Positions 1 through 9,467 of a stretch of 64,000 bases of DNA are shown piece after piece. The DNA is from JALYJG01 sp033763555. Lineage in GTDB: Bacteria; Pseudomonadota; Alphaproteobacteria; UBA9219. Under the pieces are notes generated by a model. It saw only the letters and a program-made list of their open reading frames with translations, had not been told where the DNA came from and searched no databases. The translations under genes were made by a program, and so were the position numbers. The stretch's first letter is position 1. Every line of letters begins with the position of its first letter. Location: assembly GCA_033763555.1 (NCBI GenBank), contig JANRKK010000036.1, positions 134,819 to 198,818 of the forward strand, read 5' to 3'.

Positions 1-13
1 GGCCTGTGGATTT

Positions 14-1576
14 TTATGTTCCAACCTTGCCGCTTCTGCGTTTCAGCATATGCCGAATGTCCTGCAAAGCCATGGCTCCGCTGAAGTGCAGCATAAGGGC
101 GTAACTCAGCCCCGCACCGCCGATAATAAAGGCCAGCCCTGTCAGATGTTCCACAAGTGATCCCGCCTCAAACCATGGAGCAGTCATTTCGACAAGGCGG
201 AAGGTCAGGAACCCCATTCCCAAAGCGCACAGCAGCAGGCGCGGCATCCGGCCGAGCAGTTTTTTATCGCCCAGCTTTCCGCGGCGGCGCAGTTGTGTGA
301 ACAGCAGAATGGCATTCACCCAGACCGCGATACTGTTCGCCAGCGCGATGCCGATATGCTGCAGCGGCCCGAGCAGAATCAGCGACGCGACCACATTCAC
401 CGCCATAGCGATGAAGGCGATTTTGACCGGGGTTGCCGTATCATGCCGCGCGAAAAACCCGGCGCTGAAAACTTTCACCAGAAGAAAAGCGGGAATGCCG
501 AGCGCATAGGCCACCAGCGCCTGCGATGTCACGACGGTGTCGGCATGCGTGAAGCGTCCATGCTCGAACAGGGTCTGGATGATCGGTTGAGCCGCCAGCG
601 TCAGGCCGATGGTCGATGGCAGGCCGAGCAGCAGGCAGAACTCAATCGCGCGGCTCATATAATGGCGCGTATTGTCCTCACGTCCGGCTTCGACCTGGCG
701 GGACAAAAGCGGCAGCAGCGTCGTGGCTACGGCAATGCCGACAATGCCCAGCGGCAACTGGTTCAAACGGTCGGCGTAAAACAGCCATGACACCGCGCCT
801 GTCGGCAGGGTCGAGGCAAGAATAGTGGAGATGAAAAGATTCACCTGCGCCGCGCCCGCGCCCAGTGCGCCCGGACCGATGCGCCGGAACAGGCGGCGGC
901 TGGCTTCCGTCAATTTCGGGCGCGTCAGCGGAATGGAAGCTTTGGCGCGCCAGCAGCTGATGACCAGCCACAACATCTGCACCACACCTGCGATCAACAT
1001 CGACCAGGCCAGCGTATAGCCCATATGGAAATGATAAAACTTGGCCACGAAAATTCCGATAATCAAAATAATATTGAAGGCAATCGGCGCAGCGGCTGCA
1101 GGGCCGAAAATGCCGCGCGCATTCAATACGCCGCCCTGCAAGGCAGTGATGGAAATCAGCGCAAGGTAAGGAAAGGTGATCAGGCTGAAATCGACGGCGA
1201 GTTGGTATTTGACAGGCTCATCCTCGAAACCCGGCGCCAGAAGTTTCATGACAAAGGGCATGAACAGCATGACAAGGATGGAAAAAGGCACCAGCACGGA
1301 TAGCAGCAGCGCCAGAGCATGTCCGGCAAAACGCTGCGCCGCTTTGCCGCCATGCCGTTCCTGCTCCGTCGTGTAAAGCGGCACGAAAGCGGCCGAGAAA
1401 GCCCCTTCGGCGAACAGGCTGCGGAACAAATTCGGCAGGCGCTGCGCGACAAAGAAGGCGTCAGCCACAGGTCCCGCGCCGAGATAGATGGCCGTCAGCG
1501 TATCGCGGACAAAGCCGCCGATACGGCTGAGAATAGTCAGGCCGCTGACAGTAAAAAGGGAACGCGCAAAACTCAT
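14..1576 (-). CDS. murJ: Lipid II flippase MurJ (MviN family)
   Basis: Inner-membrane flippase that moves the peptidoglycan precursor lipid II to the periplasmic face. The 520-residue product begins MSFARSLFTVSGLTILSRIGG and contains the family's RDTLTAIYLGAGPVADAF and FRSLFAEGAFSAAFVPLY segments, followed by about a dozen hydrophobic helices. The length is usual for MurJ. The frame stays open upstream to 1882, but that extension is arginine- and tryptophan-rich and overlaps the prepilin peptidase gene, so I chose the ATG at 1576. The gene lies 7 bases downstream of the prepilin peptidase stop and is probably cotranscribed with it. Confidence 0.95.
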   Translation of the reverse strand: MSFARSLFTVSGLTILSRIGGFVRDTLTAIYLGAGPVADAFFVAQRLPNLFRSLFAEGAFSAAFVPLYTTEQERHGGKAAQRFAGHALALLLSVLVPFSILVMLFMPFVMKLLAPGFEDEPVKYQLAVDFSLITFPYLALISITALQGGVLNARGIFGPAAAAPIAFNIILIIGIFVAKFYHFHMGYTLAWSMLIAGVVQMLWLVISCWRAKASIPLTRPKLTEASRRLFRRIGPGALGAGAAQVNLFISTILASTLPTGAVSWLFYADRLNQLPLGIVGIAVATTLLPLLSRQVEAGREDNTRHYMSRAIEFCLLLGLPSTIGLTLAAQPIIQTLFEHGRFTHADTVVTSQALVAYALGIPAFLLVKVFSAGFFARHDTATPVKIAFIAMAVNVVASLILLGPLQHIGIALANSIAVWVNAILLFTQLRRRGKLGDKKLLGRMPRLLLCALGMGFLTFRLVEMTAPWFEAGSLVEHLTGLAFIIGGAGLSYALMLHFSGAMALQDIRHMLKRRSGKVGT

Positions 1577-1583
1577 GCCTTCA

Positions 1584-2339
1584 CTATGGCAGCTGCGTCG
1601 CCTGGTACAAAACCAAAATGGCAAGCGCCAGACAAAGCGAGGGAGCGAAAGGCGATTCCTTGCCGCCACCCATACGCTGCCAGACAAGGCCGCCGATGGC
1701 CCCCATCGTGCCCGCCAGCGCCAGAAACCATGGCGCGAGTGAAGGTTGGAGCCATAGGCCAGCGGCAGCAAAGAATTTGACGTCGCCCAAACCCAGCATT
1801 TCCTGCCCGCGCCAGCGGCTATAGACGATGGCGCAGAACAGACCAAGAAGCAGCATGCCACCCGCGACCATGAGCCCGGCATAAAGATCGCCGCCGCCCA
1901 GCATCAGCCACACAAGGCCAAGCGCGGCGACCAGCGCCGTCAGTCCGTCCGGCATGATGCCGAAATGCAGATCGATCAGCGCGATGGCGGTGACAAGCCC
2001 GAGCATAACGCAAAGCACCAGCGCCAATGCCGACCATCCCGCCAGAGACATACCGAGCGCACCGAGAAGAAAGCCGACGCCTTCCGCTGCGGGCTGCGGC
2101 CACCAGCCTTTGCGCTTGCCGCAGGGGCAGGGCAGCGCGAAACGCTCAGGTCGCCTCAACCAGCCGAAAAGCGGTACAAGGCTTTGCCAGCGGAAAGGCG
2201 ACAGGCAATAGACGCAATGTGGCCAGCGGCTTTCGCCCGGCATGCGATCCGCGGAGCGCCAGCCGAATTGCAGCGCCAGCGAGGCACTGACAAGGCCGAT
2301 CAGGCCGCCGATGAGAAAATGAAGGAGGGTTTCAAACAC
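1584..2339 (-). CDS. Prepilin peptidase, A24 (PilD/GspO) family
   Basis: Membrane aspartyl protease that cleaves leader peptides of type IV prepilins or pseudopilins and usually also N-methylates the new N-terminus. The 251-residue protein has the N-terminal cytoplasmic cysteine domain (CVYC near residue 43 and CPC near residue 72), then a polytopic C-terminal half. The two catalytic aspartates are visible in ALIDLHFGIMPD and in the GLGDVKFFA (GxGD) motif. No pilus genes are nearby, so its substrate is unknown. It lies directly upstream of murJ on the same strand. Confidence 0.9.
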   Translation of the reverse strand: MFETLLHFLIGGLIGLVSASLALQFGWRSADRMPGESRWPHCVYCLSPFRWQSLVPLFGWLRRPERFALPCPCGKRKGWWPQPAAEGVGFLLGALGMSLAGWSALALVLCVMLGLVTAIALIDLHFGIMPDGLTALVAALGLVWLMLGGGDLYAGLMVAGGMLLLGLFCAIVYSRWRGQEMLGLGDVKFFAAAGLWLQPSLAPWFLALAGTMGAIGGLVWQRMGGGKESPFAPSLCLALAILVLYQATQLP

Positions 2340-2341
2340 AG

Positions 2342-2387
2342 AAAAAGCTTCGGCTCGAATGAGGGAGAAAGCATTCGAGCCGAAGTC
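2342..2387 (-). terminator. Rho-independent terminator after the 85-aa ORF
   Basis: A perfect 14-bp inverted repeat (2348-2361 and 2372-2385) with a 10-base loop is followed, read on the minus strand, by a run of five T at 2346-2342. It lies just after the stop of the minus-strand gene ending at 2410 and just before the prepilin peptidase start at 2339, so it should separate those transcripts. Confidence 0.85.
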
Positions 2388-2409
2388 GCCTTAAAGTGCA
2401 ATAAGGTCG

Positions 2410-2667
2410 TTAGCTGTCGAGAGTTGGCCTATATGTGCTACGAGGGCCGTTGAAGGGTCTTGTCGGGCCAACATCGACTGCAGGTTTTTGCGCTCCCGCT
2501 AACAGAATGTCCTGTGATGCATGCTTGCCAGGCAAGCTCGGCAGGCTGCCAATGATACCGCTGGCAATCTCCAAAAAGGCGCCAAGTCCTTGGTCAAGAA
2601 CAGCAGCGTGCCTATGGGAATGACCTGCATAAGCAGCGATTTGCGCTATGGTGGGTTCATTATTCAT
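2410..2667 (-). CDS. Hypothetical protein, 85 aa
   Basis: Not recognised. The product starts MNNEPTIAQIAAYAGHSHRH and has a small hydrophobic patch (FLEIASGIIGSLPSL) and a proline-rich end. The start codon at 2667 overlaps the end of the upstream gene by 8 bases, which suggests translational coupling, and a strong terminator follows. Its reality rests on this context and not on similarity. The longer open frame reaching 2871 would overlap the upstream gene heavily and was not used. Confidence 0.5.
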   Translation of the reverse strand: MNNEPTIAQIAAYAGHSHRHAAVLDQGLGAFLEIASGIIGSLPSLPGKHASQDILLAGAQKPAVDVGPTRPFNGPRSTYRPTLDS

Positions 2668-3100
2668 TGTCGCTCTCCAGTGTTTTGATAATGGCTTCCG
2701 CGCGTTTGACATGAAGCGGTTTGTCATCGCCGAGATACAAATCCATATCGCGCACTTCGGCGAAATAGGCGTCATACACGGCTCGCAGCTCGCGCAATTT
2801 CGGTTCGGCGTCGGCGCGAACCTCGGCTGAGCAATTGACAAGTTCCTTTTCCATTTTCTCCAGCTGTGCATAGAGATGGATTTTCATCTCGGCATGCACA
2901 TTCAATTCCGTTTGCAGATCGCCGAAATCCTGCATGATGCTTTCGATGGTCGATTTGATGACGGGCCAGTGATCGCCCTCTTCGCCCATTTCATGTCCGG
3001 CGACGAGAAGCGCATTGCGCACCAGATGCACCATTTGCGCTTCGGTCATGCGGCGTGCGGCCATGGCACTCATTCCTTCGTCCGATCTGCGCAGGGACAT
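2660..3100 (-). CDS. Hypothetical helical protein, 146 aa
   Basis: Not recognised. The protein is charged, rich in Glu, Met and Ala, and looks all-helical with heptad-like stretches (KIHLYAQLEKMEKELVN, RELRAVYDAYFAEVRDMD). There is no signal peptide or membrane segment. The frame is open up to 3148, but the ATG at 3100 has a GAGG ribosome site 6 bases upstream and is preferred. It overlaps the next gene by 8 bases, forming a two-gene unit ended by the terminator at 2342-2387. The region 3101-3321 upstream holds no supported gene. Confidence 0.65.
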   Translation of the reverse strand: MSLRRSDEGMSAMAARRMTEAQMVHLVRNALLVAGHEMGEEGDHWPVIKSTIESIMQDFGDLQTELNVHAEMKIHLYAQLEKMEKELVNCSAEVRADAEPKLRELRAVYDAYFAEVRDMDLYLGDDKPLHVKRAEAIIKTLESDNE

Positions 3101-3321
3101 TAACAACCTCATTATCGTATCACGGGTTTTTGAAAGTAATTCGGCCAAAATCTTGCGGTCGACAATTTTTCGATACCACCAACATGCTTAAAAAAGCTTT
3201 AAAACACTGGGGTTTTTTGCGTTTTTTACAAGCCGCAGGAAGGGGTTGCGAGAGGCCGTCTGCAAGTTGCTGTTTTTCCTGCATGGTGAAGAAAGTATGA
3301 ATCCCGCCGCGCGCGGAAATT

Positions 3322-4074
3322 TTATAGGGAAGCCGCCCGGTGCGCGAGCGCGATGCTGGCGGCGACCACGGCGTTCAGGCTTTCGACGCCCTGCGTCGGG
3401 ATGCGGATGCGCTGCGTGAAATTTTTTCCGCCCAATCCCGCGCCTTCCTCGCCAACTACCAGCATTCCATTTTCGGGCCATGTAAAATGATCGATCGGCG
3501 TTCCATCTTTATCGAGTGCGATGCAACTATCGGGAAATTCCGCCAGTGCCGGGCCGCGCGCCAGCGGCACACGCAACACACTGCCTGCCGAGGCTTTGAC
3601 GGCTTTCGGCAAAAAGGGATGCGCGGCTTCCTGTGTCAGGAGGATGCGCGGCACGGCAAAAGCCTCGCAGCTGCGGATCAACGCGCCGAGATTGCCCGGA
3701 TCGCCAATCGGCATCACGGCTTCCAGCCCGCGCGGTTCGTAGGATGCCAGCTGCTCGCGCGTCAGGCTGGTGATGGGCGGCTGTTCCAGCACCAGAATAT
3801 TGAAATGCGTACCCAACACATCAATCTGCGCAAAAAGCTCGGACGACAGTTCAAGATAATCGGCGTCGGCATGCTGGAGCGACCCACGCGGCAAGGGTGT
3901 CATGCGCGCCGTTCCCAGTTCGAGAAGAATTTTGAGATGAGGGTTCGCCAGAAATTCCCGCACCAGCTTCTCGCCGCTGAGCAGGAATGCACCCTCCTGC
4001 TTCAGCCCCTTGGCCGAGGTGAGGCTGAGGCATTTCTTAAAAGTAGTGTTCTGGGGACTTTCGATTTTGGGCAT
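3322..4074 (-). CDS. SpoU/TrmH-family RNA 2'-O-methyltransferase
   Basis: Knotted (SPOUT) methyltransferase that probably uses SAM to methylate a ribose in tRNA or rRNA. The three family motifs are present: motif 1 in IGDPGNLGALIRSCEAF, motif 2 in VVGEEGAGL, and motif 3 in IPTQGVESLNAVVAASIAL. The N-terminal part resembles the substrate-binding domain of RlmB/TrmH relatives. From the start at 4074 (MPKIESPQ) the protein has 250 residues; the frame extends to 4167 but that part would overlap the next gene. The RNA target cannot be read from sequence. Confidence 0.88.
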   Translation of the reverse strand: MPKIESPQNTTFKKCLSLTSAKGLKQEGAFLLSGEKLVREFLANPHLKILLELGTARMTPLPRGSLQHADADYLELSSELFAQIDVLGTHFNILVLEQPPITSLTREQLASYEPRGLEAVMPIGDPGNLGALIRSCEAFAVPRILLTQEAAHPFLPKAVKASAGSVLRVPLARGPALAEFPDSCIALDKDGTPIDHFTWPENGMLVVGEEGAGLGGKNFTQRIRIPTQGVESLNAVVAASIALAHRAASL

Positions 4075-4135
4075 TTGCCGATAATCAATTCTTGATGAAG
4101 GCTTGTCAAATGACGATATACCGCACACTTCTCCC

Positions 4136-4894
4136 TTAAATTTCCACGCGCAGCACCAGCGCGGCATGGTCGGAAAAAACCTGCGGTACGACTTTTAACG
4201 CCGCCTGCGCGGCGATGCCGGGCGAGCAGATGCATAAATCCAGAACCAGATGGCGGTTGTGAAAACGGAAGGTCGGGCTGTCTTTTTTATTCATAAGAAT
4301 AAAATGCCCACCATCAAGCAGCGGCTCTACTTCCGACAGACCCCGCAGCACGTTAAAATCGCCGAGAAAAATAACCTCGCCCGGCGCCTCGCGCATCAGT
4401 TTCTGCACCTCGATCATTTGCAGCGCCCGCACGGCGCGGTTGAGCGAGAAATGCGCGAAGAACAGCGTGACATCATTGCCGAGATTGATGCGGTAGATCA
4501 GGCGCTTGGTTCCCTGATTGAAATAGATTTTGTCATAAGGAAATTCCCGCTTGGAAATGAAGGCATTGCTTTTGCCCGCGGTGATGAAGAAGGAACGCAG
4601 GCGGCTGCCCGGCGCATATTTATTCTCGATGTCGAAGAAACTGTATTTTTCGTTCAGGAGGGCGCTGAGCTGATTGAAACGCGCCGAACTGAAAGAGCCC
4701 TGATCGATTTCCACGAAGCAGCAGATATCCGGGTCTTCTGCCTCAACCAGATGGCCCAGCTGTCGCAGTGTTTCTTTTTGAATGTCGGGCGGGCAGTAAA
4801 TATGTCTGTGGGCGTAGCGGATATGTTCGGCCAGCGTGCCGCCGATGCCGCGGGCGTAACCCAGATTGCTCAGCAAAATTGTATAGACCGCCAT
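4136..4894 (-). CDS. Endonuclease/exonuclease/phosphatase-family protein
   Basis: A 252-residue single-domain protein of the EEP fold (metal-dependent phosphoesterases such as exonuclease III or sphingomyelinases). Visible motifs are CFVEID (metal-binding Glu), FLGDFNVLRG (the conserved GDFN) and FSDHAAL (catalytic SDH). There is no signal peptide. It begins 6 bases after the stop of the phospholipase D-family gene, the same pairing seen near cardiolipin synthase-like genes, which suggests a lipid or phosphodiester substrate. The substrate itself is inferred only from context. Confidence 0.82.
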   Translation of the reverse strand: MAVYTILLSNLGYARGIGGTLAEHIRYAHRHIYCPPDIQKETLRQLGHLVEAEDPDICCFVEIDQGSFSSARFNQLSALLNEKYSFFDIENKYAPGSRLRSFFITAGKSNAFISKREFPYDKIYFNQGTKRLIYRINLGNDVTLFFAHFSLNRAVRALQMIEVQKLMREAPGEVIFLGDFNVLRGLSEVEPLLDGGHFILMNKKDSPTFRFHNRHLVLDLCICSPGIAAQAALKVVPQVFSDHAALVLRVEI

Positions 4895-4900
4895 CGCCCG

Positions 4901-6025
4901 TCACCAGAATGATTTCAGCGCCCTTCCCATGTAGCCGCCGAGTCTTTTCCATAAAGGCAGTTCCGCCAAAGCGGCCTGCGTCAATTCCTTGCTGCTCTGT
5001 AAATCTGTTACAAAATCTTTTTTCAATGCGGCGATAATGTCGCGGCGCGTGATGACCAGATTGGATTCCCGGTTCCGGAAAAAGCTGAGAATATCCATAT
5101 TGGTGCTGCCGATGGTTGCCCAGGCATCGTCGACGATAACAATTTTATTGTGCAGCACCGTCGGCTGGTAATGGAAAATCCGCACGCCCGCGCGCAACAA
5201 GGGCGCGGCATAAGACAGGCATGTCCAGTCCGCCAACAGGACATCCGAAAATTGCGGCACCAGCAAGGTCACCTGAACGCCCCGGCGGCTCGCGGCCTTC
5301 AGGCTGCGGAGAAAGCGGCGGTTCGGCGCGAAAAATCCTGTGCTGATGGAAATGTAATCTTTCGCGCCGCGCAGCGCCATCATCAGTTCATTATAAAGAA
5401 GATGCCGTTCCTGCCGCGGATGATTTTGCAGATAGCGGATATCCTCGCCCTGCCGGGGGAAGGGTGGAATTTTCGCGGGCCTGCGGCGGCGGATGGCTTT
5501 TTCCATGCTGTCGAACGTCGCGCGCACCTGTTCCGCCACGGGCCCGGTGACGCGGATTTGCGTATCGCGCCAATCCGCCATGCGTTCCGCGATGCAGACG
5601 CCGCCGACATAGGTGATGGAAGAATCGATCAGCAGGGTTTTCACATGCGTGCGCGGGAACCAGCTCCACGGCATCAGCAGATTCCAAATCGTGACGGGAT
5701 GATAAAAGTGAAACAGTCCGCCGCGACGGCGTAGTTCCTGCACAAGGGGCGAGTTGCGGAATGAAAAACTGCCGAATTTGTCGCAAATGATGAAAACCCG
5801 CAGGCCCTGCGCGGCTTTTTCGATAAAGAGTTTCATGAATTTCTGGCCGATTTCATCATTCTCGAGAATATATTGCTCGAGCTCGATGGAACGCTTCGCG
5901 GCGGCGCAATCGGCATACATGGCTTCCCATGCTGCGGCGGGGGAAAGATAAAACCGCCAATCCTGCATGGAAGCCAGCGCACTCTGTTCAACGGGATTGT
6001 CCACAGGGTTTCCCATTTTCGTCAC
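4901..6025 (-). CDS. Phospholipase D-family protein, cardiolipin synthase-like
   Basis: A 374-residue protein with two HKD motifs, HVKTLLID followed by the GG of YVGG, and LHNKIVIVD followed by IGSTN. This is the pattern of bacterial ClsB-type cardiolipin synthases and related PLD phosphatidyltransferases. It has no N-terminal transmembrane hairpin, unlike ClsA, and so resembles ClsB. The start could be 6025 or the second methionine at 6016. It forms a tight unit with the downstream EEP-family gene. Actual substrate specificity is not decidable here. Confidence 0.87.
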   Translation of the reverse strand: MTKMGNPVDNPVEQSALASMQDWRFYLSPAAAWEAMYADCAAAKRSIELEQYILENDEIGQKFMKLFIEKAAQGLRVFIICDKFGSFSFRNSPLVQELRRRGGLFHFYHPVTIWNLLMPWSWFPRTHVKTLLIDSSITYVGGVCIAERMADWRDTQIRVTGPVAEQVRATFDSMEKAIRRRRPAKIPPFPRQGEDIRYLQNHPRQERHLLYNELMMALRGAKDYISISTGFFAPNRRFLRSLKAASRRGVQVTLLVPQFSDVLLADWTCLSYAAPLLRAGVRIFHYQPTVLHNKIVIVDDAWATIGSTNMDILSFFRNRESNLVITRRDIIAALKKDFVTDLQSSKELTQAALAELPLWKRLGGYMGRALKSFW

Positions 6026-6049
6026 TGGAATATAGAGGGTGCGACGGAT

Positions 6050-7282
6050 TTATGGTTTCTTTGCGGCGACATGTTCAAGCTGCCCGACGCCCAGCAGCTG
6101 CGCCGGAAGGCGGCGCAGGAAAGGATAGCGGTTGAGCAGTTTGAGAGCCAAGGGCGGTTTCGGCGTTGTTTTTCGGCGCAGGGCGGGGGTGATGATCTGT
6201 TCCTGCATCTGAATCTGAATCCATTGAACGAATTTGGTCGGCCTTTCGCGGCGGCGTTGAATTTTTTCAAGATCGCACAAAGCAGGCGCGCCTTTTTTCA
6301 AAACGGGCCCTAAAATATTGGCCGCCGCCGCGGCATCCTGAATGGCGAGATTGATGCCAACACCGCCGACGGGTGACATGGCGTGGGCGGAATCGCCGAT
6401 GCAGACAAAACCGGGTCGCGCCCATTTTTTCAGGCGGTTGATGCTGACCGACAGCAATTTCACCTGATCGAAATCGGTAATCGTCCCGGCGCGGTCGCGT
6501 GCGAAACTCGCGACCTGTCGCAATTTTTCCCGGAATTTTTCGATGCCTTCGGATTTGATAGCGTCAAAACTGCCTTTGGGGATGAGCAGCGCGCATTGCC
6601 AGTAATCGCCACGATAGATCATGACAAAAAAATACCCGGCCTGAACGCGCCCGACGATATCAGTCGGATCGCCTGGCGCCACAGGCAGGCGCAGCCACAA
6701 CACATCAAACGGCGCGCCGATATCCTTTAGCGGCAGGCCGGATTTGGCGCGAAGGGCGGAGTGGCGGCCATCCGCCGCAATCGTCAGTCCAGCGTGAATG
6801 GTGAGCGCGCCCTGCGGTCCGTGCGCCGTGACGCCCGCGATCTGCCCGTTCTCCATCAGGAAATCCGTGGCCTTTGTTTCCATCAGAAGCTTGAAATTCG
6901 GAAAGGCTTTCGCTTCGCGGCTGAGGAAATCGAGAAAATCCCATTGCGGAATCTGCACCATGAATTTGCAACGGGTCGAGATGCGGTCAAAATCGCCGAT
7001 TGTGAATTTTTCATCGCCGATCTCGATACTCAGATGATGCACCTTGATATGCGGCAGCTTGAGGAACCTCTCAAGCAAGCCAAGTTCGTACAGCAGTTCC
7101 AAGGTCGAGGGGTGGATGGTGTCGCCACGAAAATCGCGCAGAAAATCCTTATGCTTTTCAAGCACCACCACATCAATGCCCGCGCGCGCCAAAAGAAATC
7201 CGCACACCATGCCCGCCGGGCCGCCGCCGGAAATGACGCAGCCTGTGCGGATTGTTTGGGTAGGGGAATCCTGATCCTGCAT
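6050..7282 (-). CDS. FAD-dependent monooxygenase (PHBH/UbiH fold)
   Basis: A 410-residue flavoprotein hydroxylase. The N-terminal FAD-binding motif is VISGGGPAGMVCGFLLARAG, a DG-type segment is in LTIAADGRHSALR, and the second FAD motif is CIGDSAHAMSPVGGVGINLA. The family hydroxylates aromatic or quinone-like substrates with NAD(P)H and oxygen. The ubiquinone hydroxylases UbiH/UbiF share this layout, but nothing nearby belongs to ubiquinone synthesis, so the substrate is left open. It lies upstream of the phospholipase D gene on the same strand with a 24-base gap. Confidence 0.85.
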   Translation of the reverse strand: MQDQDSPTQTIRTGCVISGGGPAGMVCGFLLARAGIDVVVLEKHKDFLRDFRGDTIHPSTLELLYELGLLERFLKLPHIKVHHLSIEIGDEKFTIGDFDRISTRCKFMVQIPQWDFLDFLSREAKAFPNFKLLMETKATDFLMENGQIAGVTAHGPQGALTIHAGLTIAADGRHSALRAKSGLPLKDIGAPFDVLWLRLPVAPGDPTDIVGRVQAGYFFVMIYRGDYWQCALLIPKGSFDAIKSEGIEKFREKLRQVASFARDRAGTITDFDQVKLLSVSINRLKKWARPGFVCIGDSAHAMSPVGGVGINLAIQDAAAAANILGPVLKKGAPALCDLEKIQRRRERPTKFVQWIQIQMQEQIITPALRRKTTPKPPLALKLLNRYPFLRRLPAQLLGVGQLEHVAAKKP

Positions 7283-7339
7283 GGGTGAAACATTCTACGC
7301 AAAACGGGCGATGGGTGAAATCCCCTTTTGCCGTGTGGC

Positions 7340-8002
7340 TCAGTCGCGCTGTTTCGACAATTTATCGGCCAGCCGTGTCGGCTCCGGCAAGCGGTAGCGC
7401 GTCAGGCAGCGCAGCGTTACCTCCAGCGCCTGCGCCTGATCCATTTTATGACCGGGCGAGATAAACAGCGGCAGGCATTTTTCCTTGCTGCGCAGGACGG
7501 TACCGATATGTTCGCCGCCTGCTGTCAGCGGGGTGTGTGAACCCTTGGCCGAACCCGGTTCCTTATAACGTCCGGTCAGGCGGCTTTTAGCGACGCCCAG
7601 CGCAGGCAAATCTGTCAACACACCCAGATGCGCGGCAATGCCAAGACGGCGCGGATGGGCGATGCCTTGACCATCAACCATCAGAAGATCCGGCGTGCGT
7701 TTCAGTTTTTTCAGCGCCGCGAGAATGACCGGAATTTCCCGGAAGGAAAGTAGTCCCGGCACATACGGAAAACGCGTCGGCGCGGAAACCGTGACCGACT
7801 CCAAGGGTTTCAGCGTTGTGCCATCCACCACGACAATGGCGGCGTGACTTATGTCATTCGTGTCATGACTGACATCGACGCCTGCAAAGGTTTTGAAATT
7901 CGGATATGTTTTTTTCAGAACGACGCGCTGACGCAGCTGCTGTTGCAATTGGATGGCTTCTGCCACGGATTTGGGCCAGATATCGATGGGCGGTGTGCTC
8001 AT
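7340..8002 (-). CDS. nfi: Endonuclease V (deoxyinosine repair)
   Basis: Repair nuclease that nicks DNA near deoxyinosine. Family blocks are present: FAGVDVSH (catalytic Asp), VPGLLSFREIPVILAAL, LLMVDGQGIAHPRRLGIAAHLGVL and LGVAKSRLTG. I chose the ATG at 8002 (MSTPPIDIWP); this gives 220 residues, typical for Nfi, while upstream codons to 8089 add a hydrophobic stretch unlike the family. It is divergent from the antiporter gene, with about 170 bases between them. Confidence 0.92.
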   Translation of the reverse strand: MSTPPIDIWPKSVAEAIQLQQQLRQRVVLKKTYPNFKTFAGVDVSHDTNDISHAAIVVVDGTTLKPLESVTVSAPTRFPYVPGLLSFREIPVILAALKKLKRTPDLLMVDGQGIAHPRRLGIAAHLGVLTDLPALGVAKSRLTGRYKEPGSAKGSHTPLTAGGEHIGTVLRSKEKCLPLFISPGHKMDQAQALEVTLRCLTRYRLPEPTRLADKLSKQRD

Positions 8003-8171
8003 GGCCTGCATTATACAGGAAAGCCATGGGGTTCGCGGTACGGCGATATTCACAAAGATATCAAGAAGAACTTGCGCCAATAAACTCAAATTTCCGTGCT
8101 TAAGAAATATTTAAAACGGCTTGCGATAATCTGGGCTATGCTCCGGCCACCCATGTTGCAGGGCCATCCTG

Positions 8172-9374
8172 ATGGAATATGAACTTATCCGGACAATTGT
8201 CATTTGCGTGTTCAGCGCTTTCGTTTTCGGCCTCGTCGCCCGGAAGCTAAAGCTGCCGACAATTTTCGGGTATTTGCTGGCGGGCGTGGCCATCGGCCCC
8301 TACACGCCCGGCATCGTCGCCGATGTTTCCATCGCCAAGCAGCTGGCGGAAATCGGCGTCATCCTTCTGATGTTCGGCGTCGGGATGCATTTCTCATTTA
8401 AGGATTTGCTGACGGTCCGCAAGGTCGCCTTGCCCGGCGCGATTTTCCAGATCGCCGCCGCGACCGCTCTCGGCGCAGTCGTTGTCCGCTTTGCCGGGTT
8501 TTCCTGGTCGGATGCGTTGGTCTTTGGCCTGACCTTATCCGTTGCAAGCACGGTCGTTCTGCTGCGCGCGCTCGATCAGGGCGGGATCACGAAAACGGAA
8601 ACAGGCAAGATCGCCATCGGCTGGCTGATCGTCGAGGATGTGGTGATGATCTTTGCCATCGTCCTCGTGCCCTTTATCGCTGATATGCTGGCGCACAGGC
8701 AGGAGATCGACAGCACGCTGATTGTCAATGAAGCGTGGAAGATCGTCGCTAAAATCGCTGCCTTTACCGCCCTGATGTTCGTGGCGGGGCGTCGCATCCT
8801 GCCCTGGATTCTCAATTATGTCGGGCGCACGAAATCGCGGGAACTCCTGTCGCTGACCATGCTGACCGTGGCCCTGAGCTTCGCCTATGTCGCCTATACG
8901 GTTTTCGGGACATCTTTTGCGCTCGGTGCTTTTCTTGCGGGCCTTGTCCTCAACGAAAGTAAAACGGGGCATCAATCGGTCAAATACGCCTTGCCGATGC
9001 GCGACACATTCGCTGTTCTGTTTTTCGTGTCGGTTGGCATGTTGTTCAATCCTGCGACCCTTGTGCAGAAGCCGATGCTGGTTCTTGTCGCGCTCGGCAT
9101 TATTATTGTCGGAAAATTTCTTGCGGCGCTGCTGATCATGGGCCTGTTCCGCCAGAATATGCGCGCCAGCCTGACCATCGGCGTGAGTCTGGCGCAGATC
9201 GGCGAGTTCTCTTTCATCTTCGCAGGTCTGGCGATGACCAAGGGACTGCTGGCGGAAGAACTATACCATGTCATTCTGGCGGGCGCGCTGATCTCCATCG
9301 CGCTGAATGATTTCCTCTTCAAGGCGCTGGGCAGTATGAAGCTGCTTCCCGCCGCCGTTTCACGCCGCGCCTGA
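8172..9374 (+). CDS. CPA2-type cation:proton antiporter, membrane domain only
   Basis: Polytopic Na+/H+ or K+/H+ exchanger of the YbaL/KefB group. The 400-residue protein covers the membrane domain, with LKLPTIFGYLLAGVAIGP, the GVILLMFGVGMHF segment, a LSVASTVVLLRAL stretch, and the AIGWLIVEDVVMI helix holding the conserved Asp. KefB/YbaL relatives usually continue into a cytoplasmic TrkA-N/RCK domain; here the protein stops right after the last helices. The end at 9374 is a clean stop in intergenic sequence, so this looks like a naturally short form and not a broken gene. Confidence 0.88.
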   Translation: MEYELIRTIVICVFSAFVFGLVARKLKLPTIFGYLLAGVAIGPYTPGIVADVSIAKQLAEIGVILLMFGVGMHFSFKDLLTVRKVALPGAIFQIAAATALGAVVVRFAGFSWSDALVFGLTLSVASTVVLLRALDQGGITKTETGKIAIGWLIVEDVVMIFAIVLVPFIADMLAHRQEIDSTLIVNEAWKIVAKIAAFTALMFVAGRRILPWILNYVGRTKSRELLSLTMLTVALSFAYVAYTVFGTSFALGAFLAGLVLNESKTGHQSVKYALPMRDTFAVLFFVSVGMLFNPATLVQKPMLVLVALGIIIVGKFLAALLIMGLFRQNMRASLTIGVSLAQIGEFSFIFAGLAMTKGLLAEELYHVILAGALISIALNDFLFKALGSMKLLPAAVSRRA

Positions 9375-9467
9375 ACCACTCCCGGGCTGGCCCAGCTTCA
9401 CCCTGTACGAAGCAAAAAGAACATGCCATGTTTTCCGGCACCTTACCTCGGCATGGCAAAGGCAATG

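Noticed and set aside
14..1882. A 622-codon murJ frame starting at 1882
   Set aside because: The first 102 codons overlap the prepilin peptidase gene and have no MurJ similarity; the family N-terminus begins at 1576.
3149..3321. Small gene or terminator in the gap before the SpoU methyltransferase
   Set aside because: A short minus-strand frame and A/T runs are visible, but there is no clear ribosome site, no domain, and no stem with a T tract.
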